A DNA stretch of 64,000 bases, from contig CAWFDX010000001.1 of the NCBI GenBank assembly GCA_963814645.1, positions 682,001 through 746,000 of the forward strand. Direction: 5' to 3'. Below the pieces are notes generated by a model that was not told the DNA's origin, did not search any database, and was given only the letters and a program-made list of their open reading frames with translations. This document shows, one piece after another, positions 52,785 to 62,257 of the stretch (position 1 is the first letter of the stretch; each line of letters opens with the position of its first letter). Both the position numbers and the translations under genes were made by a program. The stretch is from RYN-230 sp963814645. Lineage in GTDB: Bacteria > Actinomycetota > Actinomycetes > Streptosporangiales > Streptosporangiaceae.

Positions 52785-53636
52785 GTGAAGATCCGACCGG
52801 GTGCCTCAACTGCTTATCCTTTTAATGTGCAATACCGGATTGGACGTATAGCAAAATACCTGGACTGCGGTGAGTGGCTTGACTATGGCTGCGCTGGTGG
52901 CGGATATACGAATGCCCTACTGCAATCAGGTGCGACCACAGTAACGGGGGTGGACGTCGCTGTCGATCGGGTTGAGGCGGCCAGAAAAGCGCATCCGCAT
53001 ATCCGGTTCAGCGTCGTAGACAATGAACAACTACTACCGTTTCCGGACGGCGCCTTCGACGGCGTCTTTATGAATGAGGTATTCGAACACGTTACGGACG
53101 AGGACGGTACTCTTGATGAGGTCTACCGGGTGCTCAGGCCTGGGGGCCACTTTATCGTTATATCGCCCAATAGGGGATTCCCCTTCGAAGGCCACATTGT
53201 GCGTATCGGGAGATGGTCCTCATGCCGACCTACCCCGATTATACCTTGGCTTCCGAAAAAGCTGACAGATCGATGGGTCGAAGCGCGGAACTACTGGCCA
53301 AAAGAGCTTCGCAGAAAGATAAGGTCTAAAGGTTTCTCGATAGTGGCCTCGGGGTTCATAATGCCGGTATTCGAGGCCTTTCCATGGGTCCCTGCGGCCT
53401 TGGCGGAAAGCTTCCGTCGCCACATCACAACAATAGATCACATACCAGGAGTGCGCAGATTTGGTGTATCGAATCTGATTGTCGCTCGGCGCTTAACTTA
53501 TGTTCATCAGTTGGCACCGATGAAGCGTCTTTTCGTCGCGTGCGATGCCCCGGGAGGGCCGCCATTGACGCGGCGGCCGCGAACTGGACAATTGGGGGCG
53601 ATGAAGATGGCTCTGCACCGTGGCCGATCCACCTGA
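52785..53636 (+). CDS. Class I SAM-dependent methyltransferase
   Basis: 283 aa with WLDYGCAGGGYTNALLQ (SAM loop), GVDVAVDRVEAARKA, PFPDGAFDGVFMNEVFEH and VLRPGGHFIVISPN, the UbiE/COQ5-like layout (Methyltransf_11). Codon use and base composition are less GC-rich than neighbours, so it is probably a recent arrival. GTG 52785 with AAAGG upstream. The last 40 residues turn GC-rich and basic and may be acquired from the flanking DNA. Between the two Pro-rich paralogues. Confidence 0.85.
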   Translation: MKIRPGASTAYPFNVQYRIGRIAKYLDCGEWLDYGCAGGGYTNALLQSGATTVTGVDVAVDRVEAARKAHPHIRFSVVDNEQLLPFPDGAFDGVFMNEVFEHVTDEDGTLDEVYRVLRPGGHFIVISPNRGFPFEGHIVRIGRWSSCRPTPIIPWLPKKLTDRWVEARNYWPKELRRKIRSKGFSIVASGFIMPVFEAFPWVPAALAESFRRHITTIDHIPGVRRFGVSNLIVARRLTYVHQLAPMKRLFVACDAPGGPPLTRRPRTGQLGAMKMALHRGRST

Positions 53637-53931
53637 CGGGCTTGCGTGATTGATCTGTGCGCTCCAGATGACTCCGGCGCGCCCGTGCCGGGCGGGCGTC
53701 CCAACGCAGAATCCGGTGGCGGGCGGCGCCTTGGTGGATGTGATGGCGAGCAGCACAGCGGCGGTCTCCGGCTGGAAGGTGCGGCGGGCTATGGTGTTCC
53801 GCTCATCCTCGCAGCCGCCTTGCGCGGACGGCCACGCATTTGCGGCCGGTCACCGGCCGGGTCCTGGCGTTGAGACCCGTAAACCGATCGCGGTGCCGCG
53901 GCGTCCCAAATATCAGGGAGGGAGCCGCCAC
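53637..53931. other. Region upstream of Pro-rich copy B
   Basis: About 295 bases, open in several frames but with no recognisable domain. Its last 25 bases (CAGGGAGGGAGCCGC-CAC before the GTG) match the upstream of copy A almost exactly, so the duplication included the ribosome site. Confidence 0.5.
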
Positions 53932-55133
53932 GTGGGTGAGGAAAGAGGCCAGCCGGAAACCGGTTCGTGGATACCAGCCGCTGATCAGTATCCGGCTGAG
54001 CCCAGCGGATACCGGCCACGGCGGGCCAAGCCCGAACCTCCGGACCCGTACCTGCCGCACTCCAACTACCCGCCACGCCCCGGGCCATATGTGGCCCCAC
54101 CTGGGAGCTCTGCCACCGCGCGGTACTCCGCGGCGCGGCCGGACCCGCTGCGCGACCCGGTGCTGCCGCCGTACCCAGGTTCGTCCCGGGATCAGGCCTG
54201 GCGGGCAGCCCGGCGGCAGTCCGACGGATGGCGGCATCCGGGCGACGTTTTTGAGTCCGGCCGATATCCGGAAAGTCCGGCTTCTGCGGACCCGTCCTGG
54301 GCCGGGTCGCCGGGCGGCGAGGACCCGCGCGGCGGTCAGCCGTGGGACCGGGCGTCCCGGGGCGGGGAGCCCGGCAGCCGTCGGCCGCGGGGCGGTGAGC
54401 AGCGCACCGGGGAGCAGCGCACCGGGGAGCAGCCCGCCGCGGAGTGGCACGCCGGGAAGCGGTACACCGAGGACGAGCCGGTCCGGCCCAGCGGCCCGCG
54501 GGGCGGCGGCCTGCGGGCGGACGCGGAACGGTACCCGGCGGACTCCCCGACGCAGGTCTTCATGTCCAGCGCGCTGGCCGCCTGGGAGCAGTCGGCCCAG
54601 CCGCCCCCGCCGGGCTGGTCGCAGACCCAGGAACCCCCCGACCCGCGCTGGGCCCGTGACCTGTACCGGGATCCGGGTCCGCGGTCGGCCCAGCCGCCTA
54701 CCCGGCAGGCTGGCCCGTCTCGGGCCCAACCGCCGTCCCCGCCCACCGCCGCGCGCCGGGAGTGGGACCAGCCTCAGGCTGGCAGCCCGCCAGGGGCATG
54801 GGACCAGGCTCAGGCTGGCGGCGCACCGTCGGGGTGGGACCGTGCCTCGGCAGGCGGCCCGTCTTCGGTATGGGACCGCGCCCCCGCCGCCGGCCCGGAG
54901 CAGTACCCCCCGCCGGCCAGCGCCGGGCGGCCGGCCCGGCCCAGGCCGCGCCGTTCCCGCCTGCACCGCACCCGGCGGAGCTGTACGCCCAGGCGCCCGG
55001 CCCAGTCTGGTCCGGCGCGAATCCGCCGCCCCCGTCCCAGCCCGGCGAGGACCACAGGGTGTGGAGCGGGGTGCTGATCGGCTTCATCGCGGCGCTCGTC
55101 ATCGTCATCGTGGTGCTTTTGTTCGCTCTCTGA
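53932..55133 (+). CDS. Pro-rich protein with C-terminal membrane anchor, frame broken (copy B)
   Basis: Paralogue of copy A: VGEERGQPETG, YRPRRAKPEPPDPYLP, then Pro/Gly/Arg-rich sequence, TQVFMSSALAAW, and a Gly/Ala/Pro region with repeated WDxA units. Like copy A, the C-terminal piece (AAPFPPAPHPAELY and the membrane helix IGFIAALVIVIVVLLFAL ending at 55133) is in the -1 frame. Here the change falls later, near 54910-54950, after EQYPPPAS, next to a C6 run. The N-terminal frame otherwise runs to 55077. Function unknown; probably a membrane-anchored cytoplasmic Pro-rich protein. Confidence 0.6.
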
Positions 55134-55215
55134 ACCAGCGTGGTGGGCTAGCTCGCCCGGGTGTCCCGCGCACCAGGGTGCTGGCGCGCGGGACCAGAGT
55201 TCCCGCCGTGGGTGG

Positions 55216-55662
55216 TCAGCCCGCGTACTTCTGCACCAGCGCGCCAACCCGTGGGAGCGCGGCTTCGACGTGCTTGCTCGCGCCGCCGCGGACGGTCCGG
55301 TACGCCTTGATGATCACAGGCTTGTCCGACTTCCCGGCCATGGCGTCGGTGATCGAGAGCAGCGACTCCGACACCTCCGGGCTGCGCTTGGCCAGGTAGT
55401 CGCCGAACTCGGCACCGCCCGAGGTGGTGAAGTCCGCCCAGTACGGCTCGAGCTTGTCCACGAGCTGCGGCAGGAGCTCCTCGGCCCGTTCGTGGTAGTA
55501 GCCGGGGGCGAAGGCGTTCACTGCCTTGTAAGCGAGCTTGACCGCAGTCCCGGACACTCCGGACAGTTCCGACAGCTGCTGCTCGATGAGCGTGTAGCAG
55601 TCGGTCAGCACTGCCGGCTGGGTGTCCGGTGCGAGGAGGATCTCCTGAAGCGAGGCTGGCAT
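55216..55662 (-). CDS. Small helical protein (DUF6918-like)
   Basis: 148 aa, all-helical, with SGISGTAVK-like (SGVSGTAVKLAYKAV), APGYY, LEPYWADF and a C-terminal KAYRTVRGGASKHVEAALPRVGALV. I believe this matches an actinobacterial family of unknown function (DUF6918); this is from memory. Strong ribosome site AAAGGAGAA upstream of the ATG. Monocistronic, convergent with Pro-rich copy B. Confidence 0.8.
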   Translation of the reverse strand: MPASLQEILLAPDTQPAVLTDCYTLIEQQLSELSGVSGTAVKLAYKAVNAFAPGYYHERAEELLPQLVDKLEPYWADFTTSGGAEFGDYLAKRSPEVSESLLSITDAMAGKSDKPVIIKAYRTVRGGASKHVEAALPRVGALVQKYAG

Positions 55663-55776
55663 GGGTGTGCTGTTCTCCTTTGGTTGCTGGCTTGCTCGTG
55701 GGATTCCGCACGCGCCGTCGCGGTGCGGCCTGCCTACAAGACGGTGTGCACGTGGCGGGGGTTTACCGCTGCAGCG

Positions 55777-56826
55777 TTAGGTGAAGTCGATGACTGCGAG
55801 GACTGCGTGGTGGTCGGTGCCAGGGACCCGGATGGGCCGGGCCGCACGCACCGTGGTGCTCGCGGGCGTGACCAGCACGTGGTCGAGCCGCATGATGGGT
55901 AGTGCGCGCCGGTCGGGGAAGCGCCGCTTCTCCCGGTTGGACTCGAGGTCCCAGGACGCCGGCCAGGTGAAGCCGGGCCAGGTCCGGTGCTGCGCGATGT
56001 CGGCGCAGTCGGCGAAGCCAGCGGCCAGCAGGTCGCGGAAGGCCTGGTGGTCCCGGGTGGCGTTGAAGTCGCCCGCCACGATCTGCGGTCCTTCGGTCTC
56101 CACCAGCGGCCGCAGCCGGGTCAGGTCACGCTGCCAGGGATAGGCGTTCTGCCGCATCGGGGTGAGCGGATGGACCACGGTGAGCACCACGGGCCGTCCG
56201 GGGAGCGGCTCGGTGCGGCCCCGGGGTGCGGCGTCGGCCATGCCGGGCACCGGCAGAAGCGGGTCCAGCGGCCAGCGAGCCCACAGTCCCGCGCCCGGTG
56301 CCGCGGGCCGCGGGTCGAGGTGGGCGTGGGGCAGCACGCTGGCCAGGCCGGCCTCGTCCAGCCGGTGCACCATGTCCCAGCTCAGTTCCTGGATGGCCAG
56401 CACGTCCACCTGGTGCTGCCGCAGGACAGCCAGCAGGGCGGCTGGGTCGGCTGAGCCGCCCCGCGAGTTCAGCGTGAGCACCCGGACGGTCATCGAGTCC
56501 CGCCCCCAGGCGGCTGCGCGCTGGGCGACTGGGTTGACGGCACGGGCGTTCTGCCTGGGCGGTAGTTGCCAGGCCAGCAGGATCGCGGCCGGGATCGCGA
56601 GCAGCAGGGCCAGCCACCACGCTGAGAAGGCCGCGACGATCACCGCCGCAGTGGCCGGGACGGCCGCCACCGGGGCCAGGGCGGCCAGTTGCGGGCCGGG
56701 CCGCGGCGCGTGCCCGCCGATGAGCCGGGCCAGCATCGGAGGCAGGGCCACGGCGGTCAGGATCAGGGCCAGCACCCCGGTCACGCCGTGCCTCACCCCC
56801 CATCCGGCCGGAACGTCAGAGATCAC
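55777..56826 (-). CDS. Membrane-anchored endonuclease/exonuclease/phosphatase domain protein
   Basis: 349 aa. Three N-terminal hydrophobic segments (first 90 residues), then an EEP (DNase I-like) domain: LTLNSRGG, QELSWDM, IVAGDFNAT, MRLDHVLVT and final GTDHHAVLA (catalytic Asp/His). The domain faces outside, so phosphodiesterase or nuclease action on lipids, nucleic acid or sphingomyelin-like substrates is possible. GTG 56826 start. Its promoter and first codons are part of a 100-bp direct repeat. Confidence 0.88.
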   Translation of the reverse strand: MISDVPAGWGVRHGVTGVLALILTAVALPPMLARLIGGHAPRPGPQLAALAPVAAVPATAAVIVAAFSAWWLALLLAIPAAILLAWQLPPRQNARAVNPVAQRAAAWGRDSMTVRVLTLNSRGGSADPAALLAVLRQHQVDVLAIQELSWDMVHRLDEAGLASVLPHAHLDPRPAAPGAGLWARWPLDPLLPVPGMADAAPRGRTEPLPGRPVVLTVVHPLTPMRQNAYPWQRDLTRLRPLVETEGPQIVAGDFNATRDHQAFRDLLAAGFADCADIAQHRTWPGFTWPASWDLESNREKRRFPDRRALPIMRLDHVLVTPASTTVRAARPIRVPGTDHHAVLAVIDFT

Positions 56827-56875
56827 CCCTGGTCCCAGCGAGCATAACGAAGCTACCCGGTCGCAAGTTTCCGCT
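56776..56875. repeat. Direct repeat, left copy (flanks DUF457 gene)
   Basis: About 100 bp covering the start codon and upstream region of the EEP gene (CCCGGTCACGCCGTGCCTCAC ... TTCCGCT). Its right end touches the stop codon of the DUF457 gene. Roughly 80-85% like the right copy by eye. Confidence 0.85.
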
Positions 56876-57585
56876 CAGCTGGCGCCTGGCGGGTGATCGG
56901 CGGAGCCCAGCAGGCGTGTTGTACTGGGTGGCTGGCCCTGGTCACTCTTTCGCCGGGAGCGTGCCGGTGGGATGGCGATGATGACCAGCATGGCCAGCAC
57001 GTAACACCAGTACGGGACCTGCACGGGAGCTGTGGTGACCGGCCACCACAGTGACATGGGTGCGGTGGCGATATCCCGGAGAAAGTGCGCGGACACTCCC
57101 CAGGCCGCGCCGCCGAGTATCAGTGCGGTGGCCGCCGCACGTGGCGTGCTGGCGCGTCGCGACCAGCGGCGGGCGGCAACGGTGCCCGCGATCAGGACCA
57201 GGACGACCCACAGGGCGTGGGTGTAGGGCCTGGGGGTGCCGGCGGTCAAGATCGAGGAGCCGAACTCCAGGGGCAGGTGATCGAGGTCGATCAAGACCGA
57301 GCACGCCAGCATCGTCCAGCCGAACTTCGGGTTCGGTGGCGTGCCGCGGACCCGGGTAATCGCTCCGAGGACCACGAGGGCCGTGGCCAGATGGCATGAG
57401 TCGTCAACCAGGCCTCGCGTCACGAAACCAAAGCCATGCCAGGCGATCGTCAGATCCGTGGTCACGATCGCGATGACCAGGACAAGCGAGACAGCTCGCC
57501 GTGCGGCGAGGTTGGCCAGCCAGCCCAGCACTCCGTCTTGACGTGCCGACAGCACCGGGTGCCGGAGAGGGTTTCCGAGGTTCAC
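56875..57585 (-). CDS. YdjM/DUF457 membrane protein (putative metal-dependent hydrolase)
   Basis: 236 aa with four to five membrane segments and the family's metal-ligand pattern: DDSCHLATA, LIDLDHLPLEF, THAL, and HFLRDIATAP (His/Asp). In other bacteria YdjM is a LexA-controlled membrane hydrolase of unclear substrate. The whole gene lies between two 100-bp direct repeats. ATG 57585. Confidence 0.85.
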   Translation of the reverse strand: MNLGNPLRHPVLSARQDGVLGWLANLAARRAVSLVLVIAIVTTDLTIAWHGFGFVTRGLVDDSCHLATALVVLGAITRVRGTPPNPKFGWTMLACSVLIDLDHLPLEFGSSILTAGTPRPYTHALWVVLVLIAGTVAARRWSRRASTPRAAATALILGGAAWGVSAHFLRDIATAPMSLWWPVTTAPVQVPYWCYVLAMLVIIAIPPARSRRKSDQGQPPSTTRLLGSADHPPGAS

Positions 57586-57664
57586 GATGGTGTTCAGATG
57601 CTCTCTATATCCCAGGCCACGCGGCCCGGAACGCCGCGCGACGGCGCCAGACGGCAGCCAGCAG

Positions 57665-57766
57665 CCCGGTCACGCCGTGCCTCACCTCGATCCGGCCGGA
57701 ACGTCGCGGAGATCATCACCCGGTTCCAGCGAGCATAACGAAGCCACTCGGGGTGCAGGTTCCGCT
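57665..57766. repeat. Direct repeat, right copy
   Basis: Matches 56776-56875 with small gaps. It carries a broken start of the EEP gene on the minus strand (MISATFRPDR in place of MISDVPAG) and ends 36 bp before the metallophosphoesterase start, thus may supply its promoter. Confidence 0.85.
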
Positions 57767-57801
57767 GGGCATTTCACCGCGGAACAGGTACAACTGCGGG
57801 C

Positions 57802-58836
57802 ATGAGCGGTGAATCCGGCCCGGGAGATGAGCCGGCTCCCGGGCTGGCGGCGCCGCGGCGGATCCTGGTCGCCGGGGACTGGCACGGCAACGAGGACTGG
57901 GCGCTCAGTGTCATCCGCCGGGCGCAGAGCACGCTGGCCCGCGAGTCGCCGCGGCTGATCCTGCAGCTCGGGGACTTCGGGGTCTGGCCGGACCAGGCCG
58001 GGCAGGACTACCTGGCCCGGGTCAGCAAGGCGCTGGCCGAGGTGGAGGCCGAGCTGTGGTTCATCGACGGCAACCACGAGGACTTCCCGCAGCTCGCCCG
58101 GCTGGCCAGCGACACCACCCCGGATGGGCGCGTGGTGGTGCGGCCAGGGCTGTTCCACCTGCCGCGCGGCTACCGGTGGACCTGGCACGGGCTGCGCTGG
58201 CTGGCCTGCGGTGGCGGGGTGAGCCTGGACCGGGCCGCGCGCACCGAGGGCGTGGACTGGTGGCCGGAGGAGGAGATCACCGACGCGCAGGAGGCCGCGG
58301 TGATCGCGGGCGGCCACGCGGACGTGCTGGTCAGCCACGACTGCCCGGCCGGTGTCGCGCACACGTTCGGCCGCCCGCCGTCCGGGTGGGATCCGGCCGA
58401 CCTGGCCCGCAACGACGCGCACCGGCGGCGGCTGCAGCGCATCGTGGACGCCGTCCAGCCGTCCCGGATCATGCACGGCCACCTGCACCGCGCCTACCAG
58501 CGCAGCTGCGACTTCGGCTACGGGCCGGTCCAGGTGACCGGACTGGATGCGGACAGTCGGCTGCGCAACTTCGCCGTGCTCGACGTCGCGGACATGCGCT
58601 GGGAGTTGCGTGAAGGCTGGTTCAGTCGGCTTCGCCGCGGCTTGGCGAGGTTATGCAATCAGGCGGCCGGCCTTCTACCAGGCCGTCGCGGACTTGGGCA
58701 CCGAGTTCCAGTTGGACGAGGAAGCGCTGATGCTGCGGGACGATCCCGGGCGCTGCCCAAGTCGGCACCTGGTCGTGAAATAGCACTGCCTGACCCGCCC
58801 TTACGGCATCTCAGCAGTTCTGGGCGTAGAGACTGA
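57802..58836 (+). CDS. Calcineurin-like metallophosphoesterase
   Basis: 344 aa. Metal-ligand motifs: GDWHGN, QLGDFGVW, GNHED, VSHDCP and GHLH, the classical D-x-H / GDxxD-like / GNHE / H / GHxH series. Likely a phosphodiesterase or phosphatase in the cytoplasm. The last 60 residues (after WFSRLR) are GC-rich and unlike the family. In the +1 frame a different sequence (AFYQAVADLGTEF...) runs to 58783, suggesting the end was joined to other DNA. Broken pieces of this gene occur at 52315 and 61957. ATG 57802. Confidence 0.88.
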   Translation: MSGESGPGDEPAPGLAAPRRILVAGDWHGNEDWALSVIRRAQSTLARESPRLILQLGDFGVWPDQAGQDYLARVSKALAEVEAELWFIDGNHEDFPQLARLASDTTPDGRVVVRPGLFHLPRGYRWTWHGLRWLACGGGVSLDRAARTEGVDWWPEEEITDAQEAAVIAGGHADVLVSHDCPAGVAHTFGRPPSGWDPADLARNDAHRRRLQRIVDAVQPSRIMHGHLHRAYQRSCDFGYGPVQVTGLDADSRLRNFAVLDVADMRWELREGWFSRLRRGLARLCNQAAGLLPGRRGLGHRVPVGRGSADAAGRSRALPKSAPGREIALPDPPLRHLSSSGRRD

Positions 58837-59772
58837 ACGGTCTCGTATCGGGTGATGGCACATCGCAGGGCTGTCCGAGATTGTCCGACTATTACAACGA
58901 GTCGTTCGTTCTGCCCTGGAAGCTTGCAGGCTGTCCCATGCCGGCTTCTGGCGCGGCTCACAGGAGGGCGGCGGCCGCGGGACAGCGGACCACACCCGGG
59001 CTATGGATGTGGTCCTCCGTTGCTGGCTTCGAAGTGACCACATCTCTCCAGCCAGATCACGCAAGGAAGTCTTCCGACATGACCGTCAATCATCCCGGTA
59101 TGAGTAGTAACAACCGGACTAGTCGATACCGAGAAGTGGCAGCCGCTCACGTACCGTGAACAAGTTGTTAAATACTTAGAAAGTTTTGCCGAAACCTAGT
59201 CGTGCCACGACGCACCTGCTACCGTCCCACACACTGTCTTGTCAGCTCATAGACAGGATGGGCGGGACAAGATGAGAAATGTCCGTTCTGTGCAAGTCAG
59301 GATGACCTGAGCCTGAGTCACAGAAGTTTGACTCGGGTGCCCAGGTTCGCCGTAGTCATGGGGGGAGCCGTGGCATACCTAACCGGACCGCTATACCGTC
59401 TATCGCGCCGCACTAGATGATCTTAATGATCCCAGCGCCTGAAGACTAACTTCACCTTCTTTGCTGTGCGCGAGGCGGCAGCGATCTGAGCTGCGGCTTC
59501 CCTCCCAATGACTTCGCGGCCGTCCGTTGAACGCTGTCGCGGGCACCAAGAATCGGGTCAGCTGTGGATTCCAGCTTGCCCGAAATTAACCAGACTCTTA
59601 TGTCTAAATTTATCAATCTATAGCGGTAAACCTTGGCATCCACTCGGGCGTCTACTAGCCAAGTCCACCGAAGCACTCGTTGCGGTGGGGGAGCTCCATA
59701 GGAGGGGCTAGCTGAACGAGGGGCGGCTCGGAACGGCCTAAGGCCGTTGCTGGGCTTAGAAGGGGAGGGGAA
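58837..59772. other. Long non-coding, AT-richer region
   Basis: About 930 bases without a believable gene. It holds AACGGCC-TAA-GGCCGTT (59733-59749), a hairpin just upstream of the ribosome site of the next gene. Base composition drops here and stays lower to the window end. Confidence 0.5.
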
Positions 59773-61092
59773 TTGTCGGCTGCTCAACCTGCACACGTGC
59801 CAACCTCAGTCGTCCACGATCCGGGGGCCTCGCTGCCCTTGCCAAGCTTGGAACTCACAGTGCTGATGCCCTGCTTGGATGAAGCCGAGACCGTCGGCAC
59901 GTGCGTTGAGAAGGCTGTCGCGTTCTTGGCAGAGCACAGCATTGACGGGGAAGTTCTCGTTGCTGATAACGGTAGTACGGATGACAGCCAACAGAGAGCT
60001 GAGCGCGCCGGTGCTCGCGTGGTGTGTATAACAGAGCGTGGATATGGCAACGCTCTGCTCGGTGGGATCGTGGCTGCCCGCGGCAGGTACGTCATCATGG
60101 GCGATGCCGATGACAGCTACGACTTCACAGCTCTCATGCCGTTCCTTGAACGGCTCCGTACTGGTGCAGATCTCGTGATGGGGAATCGATTTCAGGGTGG
60201 CATAGCGCCAGGCGCGATGCCTGCGCTCCATCGCTACATAGGTAACCCGGTTCTTAGCTTCGTTGGTCGCCTCTTCTTCCAAAACAAGATCGGCGATTTT
60301 CACTGTGGGCTGCGAGGCATGCGGCGGAATAGCATCCTCGCTCTCGGCCTACAGGCGTCAGGCATGGAGTTCGCGAGCGAGATGGTGGTCAAGGCGACCC
60401 TCGCAGGTCGCCAGGTTGAGGAAGTGCCAACTACGTTGTCACCCGACGGCCGGAGCCGACCTCCTCACTTGCGCAGTTGGCGAGATGGATGGCGGCACCT
60501 ACGGTTTCTGTTGCTCTTCAGCCCGCGTTGGCTCTTCCTGATCCCCGGGGCCGCTCTATTCGCTCTCGGGCTGGGCACAGTTGCTGCTGTTGCACCGACC
60601 CCGCTCGAGGCAGGAACAATGACTCTGGATCTAAACCTCCTCGTCGTGGCGTCATCTATGATCGTCATGGGGTTTCAGTCGGTCCTATTCGGTTTCTTCA
60701 CACAGATCTATGCGAGTGAAGAAGGCTTTCTGCCGCCTGGGTCTCTGCTTAACAGGCTCCTTGCCGTGTGCAACCTTGAACGTAGCCTTCTAGCCGGAGG
60801 GGCTCTAGCACTTATTGGGCTCTGCGGCCTGACACTATCTATCGGACATCTAGTAATTTACGACCACTTTAACTCGGCCTATACCTCCAGGGCATATGAG
60901 GAAGCACTTAGGGCCATCGTACCTTCAGCTACTGCTCTTGTCCTAAGCTGTCAGTGGATTCTCGGAGCCTTCTTCCTTAGCATTCTCGGCATCCGCCGTT
61001 CACGGACTCCAGGGCATCAACCCCCTTCTGCAGCTGGAACACTAGGGTCCACCGAACCTGAGATGGCGGTCGCTCCGGCTCCGTCGGTTTGA
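59773..61092 (+). CDS. Family 2 glycosyltransferase with C-terminal membrane helices
   Basis: 439 aa. GT-A part: VLMPCLDEAETV, VADNGSTDDS, IMGDADDSYDF (D-x-D) and FHCGLRGMRR. Three or four membrane segments follow after residue 245, as in polyprenyl-phosphate glycosyltransferases. Makes a lipid-linked sugar donor or flips it. TTG 59773 start with AAGGGGAGGGG. Codon use is less GC-biased than in the left part of the window. Confidence 0.9.
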   Translation: MSAAQPAHVPTSVVHDPGASLPLPSLELTVLMPCLDEAETVGTCVEKAVAFLAEHSIDGEVLVADNGSTDDSQQRAERAGARVVCITERGYGNALLGGIVAARGRYVIMGDADDSYDFTALMPFLERLRTGADLVMGNRFQGGIAPGAMPALHRYIGNPVLSFVGRLFFQNKIGDFHCGLRGMRRNSILALGLQASGMEFASEMVVKATLAGRQVEEVPTTLSPDGRSRPPHLRSWRDGWRHLRFLLLFSPRWLFLIPGAALFALGLGTVAAVAPTPLEAGTMTLDLNLLVVASSMIVMGFQSVLFGFFTQIYASEEGFLPPGSLLNRLLAVCNLERSLLAGGALALIGLCGLTLSIGHLVIYDHFNSAYTSRAYEEALRAIVPSATALVLSCQWILGAFFLSILGIRRSRTPGHQPPSAAGTLGSTEPEMAVAPAPSV

Positions 61093-61198
61093 TCGTTCAA
61101 CTCTGCGGCCAAAGCCAGAGCAGACTGCGGTAGCAGGCGCGGGCAGCTCAGCAATAGCGATGTTTTGCAGACGTAGCCAACCCGAAATGTGAGTAGAC

Positions 61199-61945
61199 AT
61201 GAAGTTTGAATCTGTAGCACAGGTGGTGGACGGTATACCCAACATGACACGCGAGCGTGCGCATCGCGTCTATGATCATCTCGTCGCCACAGATAGCCGT
61301 GATGTGCTGGAATTGGGCACAGCACACGGCGTGTCGGCATGTTACATGGCGGCTGCAGTGGAGGCACGCGGTGGCCGAGTGATTACAGTGGATCACGTTG
61401 CGGCAACTCGTCTTCGTGAGCCCCATCCGAATGACGTTGTCCAACGCGCAGGTCTGACCAGCAGCATAGAGCGGATTCTGGTTAACGACAGCTCCTATAC
61501 GTGGTGGCTTAAAGATCAAATTATCGCCAACACCGATTCAAAGGGTAGCTGCCATCCGATTTACGACTTCGTGTACATTGACGGAGCTCACAACTGGACA
61601 ATAGACGGATTCGCATACTTCCTGGTTGAGAAGTTGCTCCGTCCGGGCGGTTGGCTACTGCTGGATGACCTATCCTGGTCGTATGGGTCGGCGAGTTCAA
61701 CCTTTGGCCCCGGGCAAGGGCCAGATTCTCTTGGGCTATCCGAGTCAGAGAGACGGACTTCACACATGCGTCTGATATACGATTTGTTGGTCTGCCAGAA
61801 CCCAGGGTTTTCGAACTTCCGGGTCGAGGATGAAGACTGGGGATGGGCGCAGAAATTGTCAGATGGACTTAGGTCAGTAGAGCACATAACTACCACTGGC
61901 TGGCGGCAACGAGCGACGTTGGCTTTGAGAAAGGCTCTAAGTTAG
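61199..61945 (+). CDS. Class I SAM methyltransferase (Methyltransf_24-like)
   Basis: 248 aa; SAM loop VLELGTAHGVSACY, VITVDHV, FVYIDGAHNWTIDG and LLRPGGWLLLDDLSW. Such enzymes often act on sugars or small molecules. Low-GC codon use. ATG 61199; no strong ribosome site (GAAATGTGAG). Confidence 0.85.
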   Translation: MKFESVAQVVDGIPNMTRERAHRVYDHLVATDSRDVLELGTAHGVSACYMAAAVEARGGRVITVDHVAATRLREPHPNDVVQRAGLTSSIERILVNDSSYTWWLKDQIIANTDSKGSCHPIYDFVYIDGAHNWTIDGFAYFLVEKLLRPGGWLLLDDLSWSYGSASSTFGPGQGPDSLGLSESERRTSHMRLIYDLLVCQNPGFSNFRVEDEDWGWAQKLSDGLRSVEHITTTGWRQRATLALRKALS

Positions 61946-61956
61946 GGTGGCTCTGC

Positions 61957-62145
61957 ATCGTGGACGCCGTCCAGTCGTCACGAGTCATGCACGGCCACCT
62001 GCGCCGGGCCCGCCGGCGGAGCTGTGATTTGGCTACGGCCCCGGTTCAGATGACCGGCCTGGACGCGACAGCCGGTTGCTCAACTTCGCCGCACTCGGCA
62101 CGTCCAGATGCAGTGGGAGCTACCCGAACTCTGGTTCAGTCGGCT
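61957..62145 (+). pseudogene. Metallophosphoesterase C-terminal fragment
   Basis: Matches 58440-58630 of the intact gene (GTGGACGCCGTCCAG, CATGCACGGCCACCTG, CTGGTTCAGTCGGCT) with small indels that break the frame after the GHLH motif. GC-rich insert between two less GC-rich genes. Confidence 0.85.
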
Positions 62146-62257
62146 GGCGTGGGCCCGTTGCGGTCTGACGTGGCATGTGCGGTAAGACAGCGCCGGGTTC
62201 GCTCTCTCCGTCGCTACCTGCCCTCGTAAAAGCTTGCTACTCGATTAGGATCCTGGC

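Noticed and set aside
51900..54950. Programmed -1 frameshifting conserved in both Pro-rich genes
   Set aside because: The two break points are at different places in the alignment and have no shared slippery site or structure that I can see, so I do not claim it as a mechanism.
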